From positions 1,132,368-1,139,158 of the forward strand of contig CP070830.1 in NCBI GenBank assembly GCA_020344865.1: 6,791 nt of DNA, written 5' to 3'. Below, in pieces: positions 5,214-6,791 of the stretch. A model generated the notes under the pieces. The model was not told where the DNA came from and ran no database searches. It saw only the letters and a list, made by a program, of their open reading frames with translations. The stretch comes from Planctomycetota bacterium. Lineage in GTDB: Bacteria > Planctomycetota > Phycisphaerae > Sedimentisphaerales > Anaerobacaceae. Numbering within the stretch: the first letter of the stretch is position 1; each line of letters starts with the position of its first letter. A program made the translations under genes and the position numbers.

Positions 5214-6791
5214 ATGGAAATAAAAAAAGGAATAGCTGTTTCGCCGGGCATTACTATTGGCAAATCGCTGATTATCGACTCGGAGGACTATCGAATACCG
5301 CGTCGTTCGATAAAACCTGGTCAGCGGATGGTGGAGATTCAGCGAGTTCGGAACGCTTTTAAGACGGCATCCGAGGAACTTGGCCAATATGAAGCCGGTC
5401 CAGAAGGGATTGAACAGCGCAAAATAAAAGACATCTTTGCCGTGCACCTGCGGCTGCTGCACGACAGAAGCCTTCGAAAAAAGGTAACTGATTTGGTGCA
5501 TTCGGAATCGGTAACGGCCGAGTATGCCGTATCGGCGACGCTGCGGGAGATAGCGTCGCATTTTACAAAGGTAAAAGACCCATATATCAGCGAGCGGGCG
5601 GCGGATATCTACGACATTGAAAGGCGTCTGCTGCGGCGGCTTCTTGGTCGAAAGCGCGAGGATGTGGAACATCTGACTGAGGAAGTGGTGATAATCGCGC
5701 GAGAACTGAGTCCCACTCAAACGGCGGGCTTCAACAAAGAATTCGTGAAGGGGATAGCCTCGGACGCGGGAGGACGAACGAGCCATGCGGCCATTGTAGC
5801 AAGAAGCCTTGGTATCCCGGCGGTAGTGGCACTTGAAGACCTTACAGAAATCGTACGCGGTGGTGATAACATCATTATCGACGGAAATCGCGGAATTGTC
5901 ATTGTCAACCCCAATAGTGAGACAGTCCGGCAGTACGAAGAATACTCGCTGGAATTCGCAGAACTCGGGCACAGACTGGACGCGATACGGGAAAAACCGG
6001 CCGTAACACGGGATGGCACAAGGATAACATTGTTGGGTAACATCGAGTTTCCAGAAGAAGCGGAGATGGTTCTGGAAAAAGGCGGAGAGGGAATAGGGTT
6101 GTATCGGACAGAGTTTTTATACCTGAACAGCCCCAGCGAACCTACCGAGCAGGAACACTATGAGGCCTATGCCGAGACAATAAACGTTTTCAAGCACCGG
6201 CCCGTGATAATAAGGACCGTAGACCTCGGCGCGGACAAATATACCCAAAGCAAGCGTTTCGCTCCAGAGCCGAATCCATTTCTGGGGCTTCGCTCCATCA
6301 GGTTCTGCCTGCAGAACCTGACGATGTTCAAGACGCAACTGCGTGCAATACTGCGGGCATCCGTGCTGGGCGAAGTAGAAATCATGTTCCCGCTTATCAC
6401 GAATCTGCAGGAACTAATGCAGGCCAAGATGATTCTGCGAGATGTGATGGAAGACCTCGACGAGGAATCGATAGAGCACAACAAAGATATCAAGATAGGC
6501 ATCATGATTGAAACACCGTCGGCGGCGCTGACAGCGTTTACGCTGGCAAGAGATGCGGATTTTTTTAGCATAGGGACAAATGACCTTACCCAATACACGC
6601 TTGCCGTTGACCGGGGCAACGAACTTGTCTCGACTATGTATTCGGCGTCGGACCCGGCGGTTTTACGGCTTATCAGGACGGTCATTCAGGACGCTCACAA
6701 AGCCCGTATAGGCCTGCATGTTTGCGGAGAGATGGCCTCTGAGCCGGAGCATATCATGCTGCTGCTGGGAATGGGAGTCAGGACAATTTCG
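5214..6791 (+). CDS. ptsI: PTS enzyme I (phosphoenolpyruvate-protein phosphotransferase), C-terminus beyond the window
   Basis: Enzyme I autophosphorylates from PEP and passes phosphate to HPr. The frame is open for 526 codons to the right edge, against about 575 in E. coli, so only the last part is missing. The start reads MEIKKGIAVSPGITIGK, as in the family. The swivel domain carries GGRTSHAAIVARS with phospho-accepting His191. The PEP barrel has GLYRTEFLYL (Arg298), IIRTVDLGADK (Arg334), GIMIETPSA (Glu433), SIGTNDLTQY (Asp457) and VCGEMAS (Cys504). Each is offset by +2 from the E. coli residue (189, 296, 332, 431, 455, 502), so the active site is intact. There is no N-terminal GAF domain, so this is classical PtsI rather than PtsP (EI-Ntr). 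Upstream AGGA (5193-5196) is far from ATG 5214, so the ribosome site is weak and translation may be coupled to ptsH, 19 nt upstream. Confidence 0.97.
   Translation, partial: MEIKKGIAVSPGITIGKSLIIDSEDYRIPRRSIKPGQRMVEIQRVRNAFKTASEELGQYEAGPEGIEQRKIKDIFAVHLRLLHDRSLRKKVTDLVHSESVTAEYAVSATLREIASHFTKVKDPYISERAADIYDIERRLLRRLLGRKREDVEHLTEEVVIIARELSPTQTAGFNKEFVKGIASDAGGRTSHAAIVARSLGIPAVVALEDLTEIVRGGDNIIIDGNRGIVIVNPNSETVRQYEEYSLEFAELGHRLDAIREKPAVTRDGTRITLLGNIEFPEEAEMVLEKGGEGIGLYRTEFLYLNSPSEPTEQEHYEAYAETINVFKHRPVIIRTVDLGADKYTQSKRFAPEPNPFLGLRSIRFCLQNLTMFKTQLRAILRASVLGEVEIMFPLITNLQELMQAKMILRDVMEDLDEESIEHNKDIKIGIMIETPSAALTAFTLARDADFFSIGTNDLTQYTLAVDRGNELVSTMYSASDPAVLRLIRTVIQDAHKARIGLHVCGEMASEPEHIMLLLGMGVRTIS

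Noticed and set aside
5088..5972. Minus-strand open frame of 294 codons
   Set aside because: Antisense to ptsH and ptsI, whose motifs are unmistakable; the product is basic, low in family-like pattern and has no supported start.
6167..6685. Minus-strand open frame of 172 codons
   Set aside because: Antisense shadow of the ptsI PEP-binding barrel, serine- and arginine-rich as such shadows usually are.

Overview
The window looks like a chromosomal segment from a Planctomycetota bacterium, most likely the Phycisphaerae side of the phylum. The strongest hint is the leftmost gene. It encodes a signal-peptide protein with the KWSQPP, VADDWRC, TDIHWWGS and FHIGVWNDIP blocks that I associate, from memory, with large secreted-protein families in planctomycete genomes. 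The rest is housekeeping and regulatory genes whose families are recognisable by motif but do not fix the taxon. Base composition is even throughout. I see no mobile element, CRISPR array, tRNA or rRNA.

Layout, left to right. (1) Minus strand, about 1-1061: a secreted protein whose start and signal peptide are present but whose C-terminus lies beyond the left edge. (2) 1062-1494: a gene-free stretch. It holds a good sigma70-type promoter for that gene, two dyads at or next to its -35 box, and a predicted leader of about 267 nt with a perfect 9-bp hairpin. (3) Minus strand, 1495-1908: hisI (phosphoribosyl-AMP cyclohydrolase), starting at GTG. (4) 1909-2049: a divergent intergenic region with a strong plus-strand promoter. 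(5) Plus strand, 2050-4272: a YbhN/LPG-synthase-type membrane protein, a DUF502 membrane protein and a short-form hibernation-promoting factor (hpf, TTG start), closed by an intrinsic terminator. (6) Plus strand, 4350-6791: a PTS phosphorelay of ptsN-like EIIA, ptsH (HPr) and ptsI (enzyme I), the last cut by the right edge at 526 residues.

How the genes fit together. The three PTS proteins form a complete phosphoryl chain, PEP to EI (His191) to HPr (His26) to EIIA (His69). No EIIB or EIIC permease is visible, so the chain is more likely a regulatory sensor than a sugar importer, as in PTS-Ntr. The hpf-ptsN adjacency recalls the proteobacterial rpoN-hpf-ptsN cluster, but rpoN is absent here. 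The two membrane proteins upstream suggest an envelope context. I did not find a clearly new biological system. The least explained parts are the long structured leader with its dyad-flanked promoter, and the secreted protein it would control.
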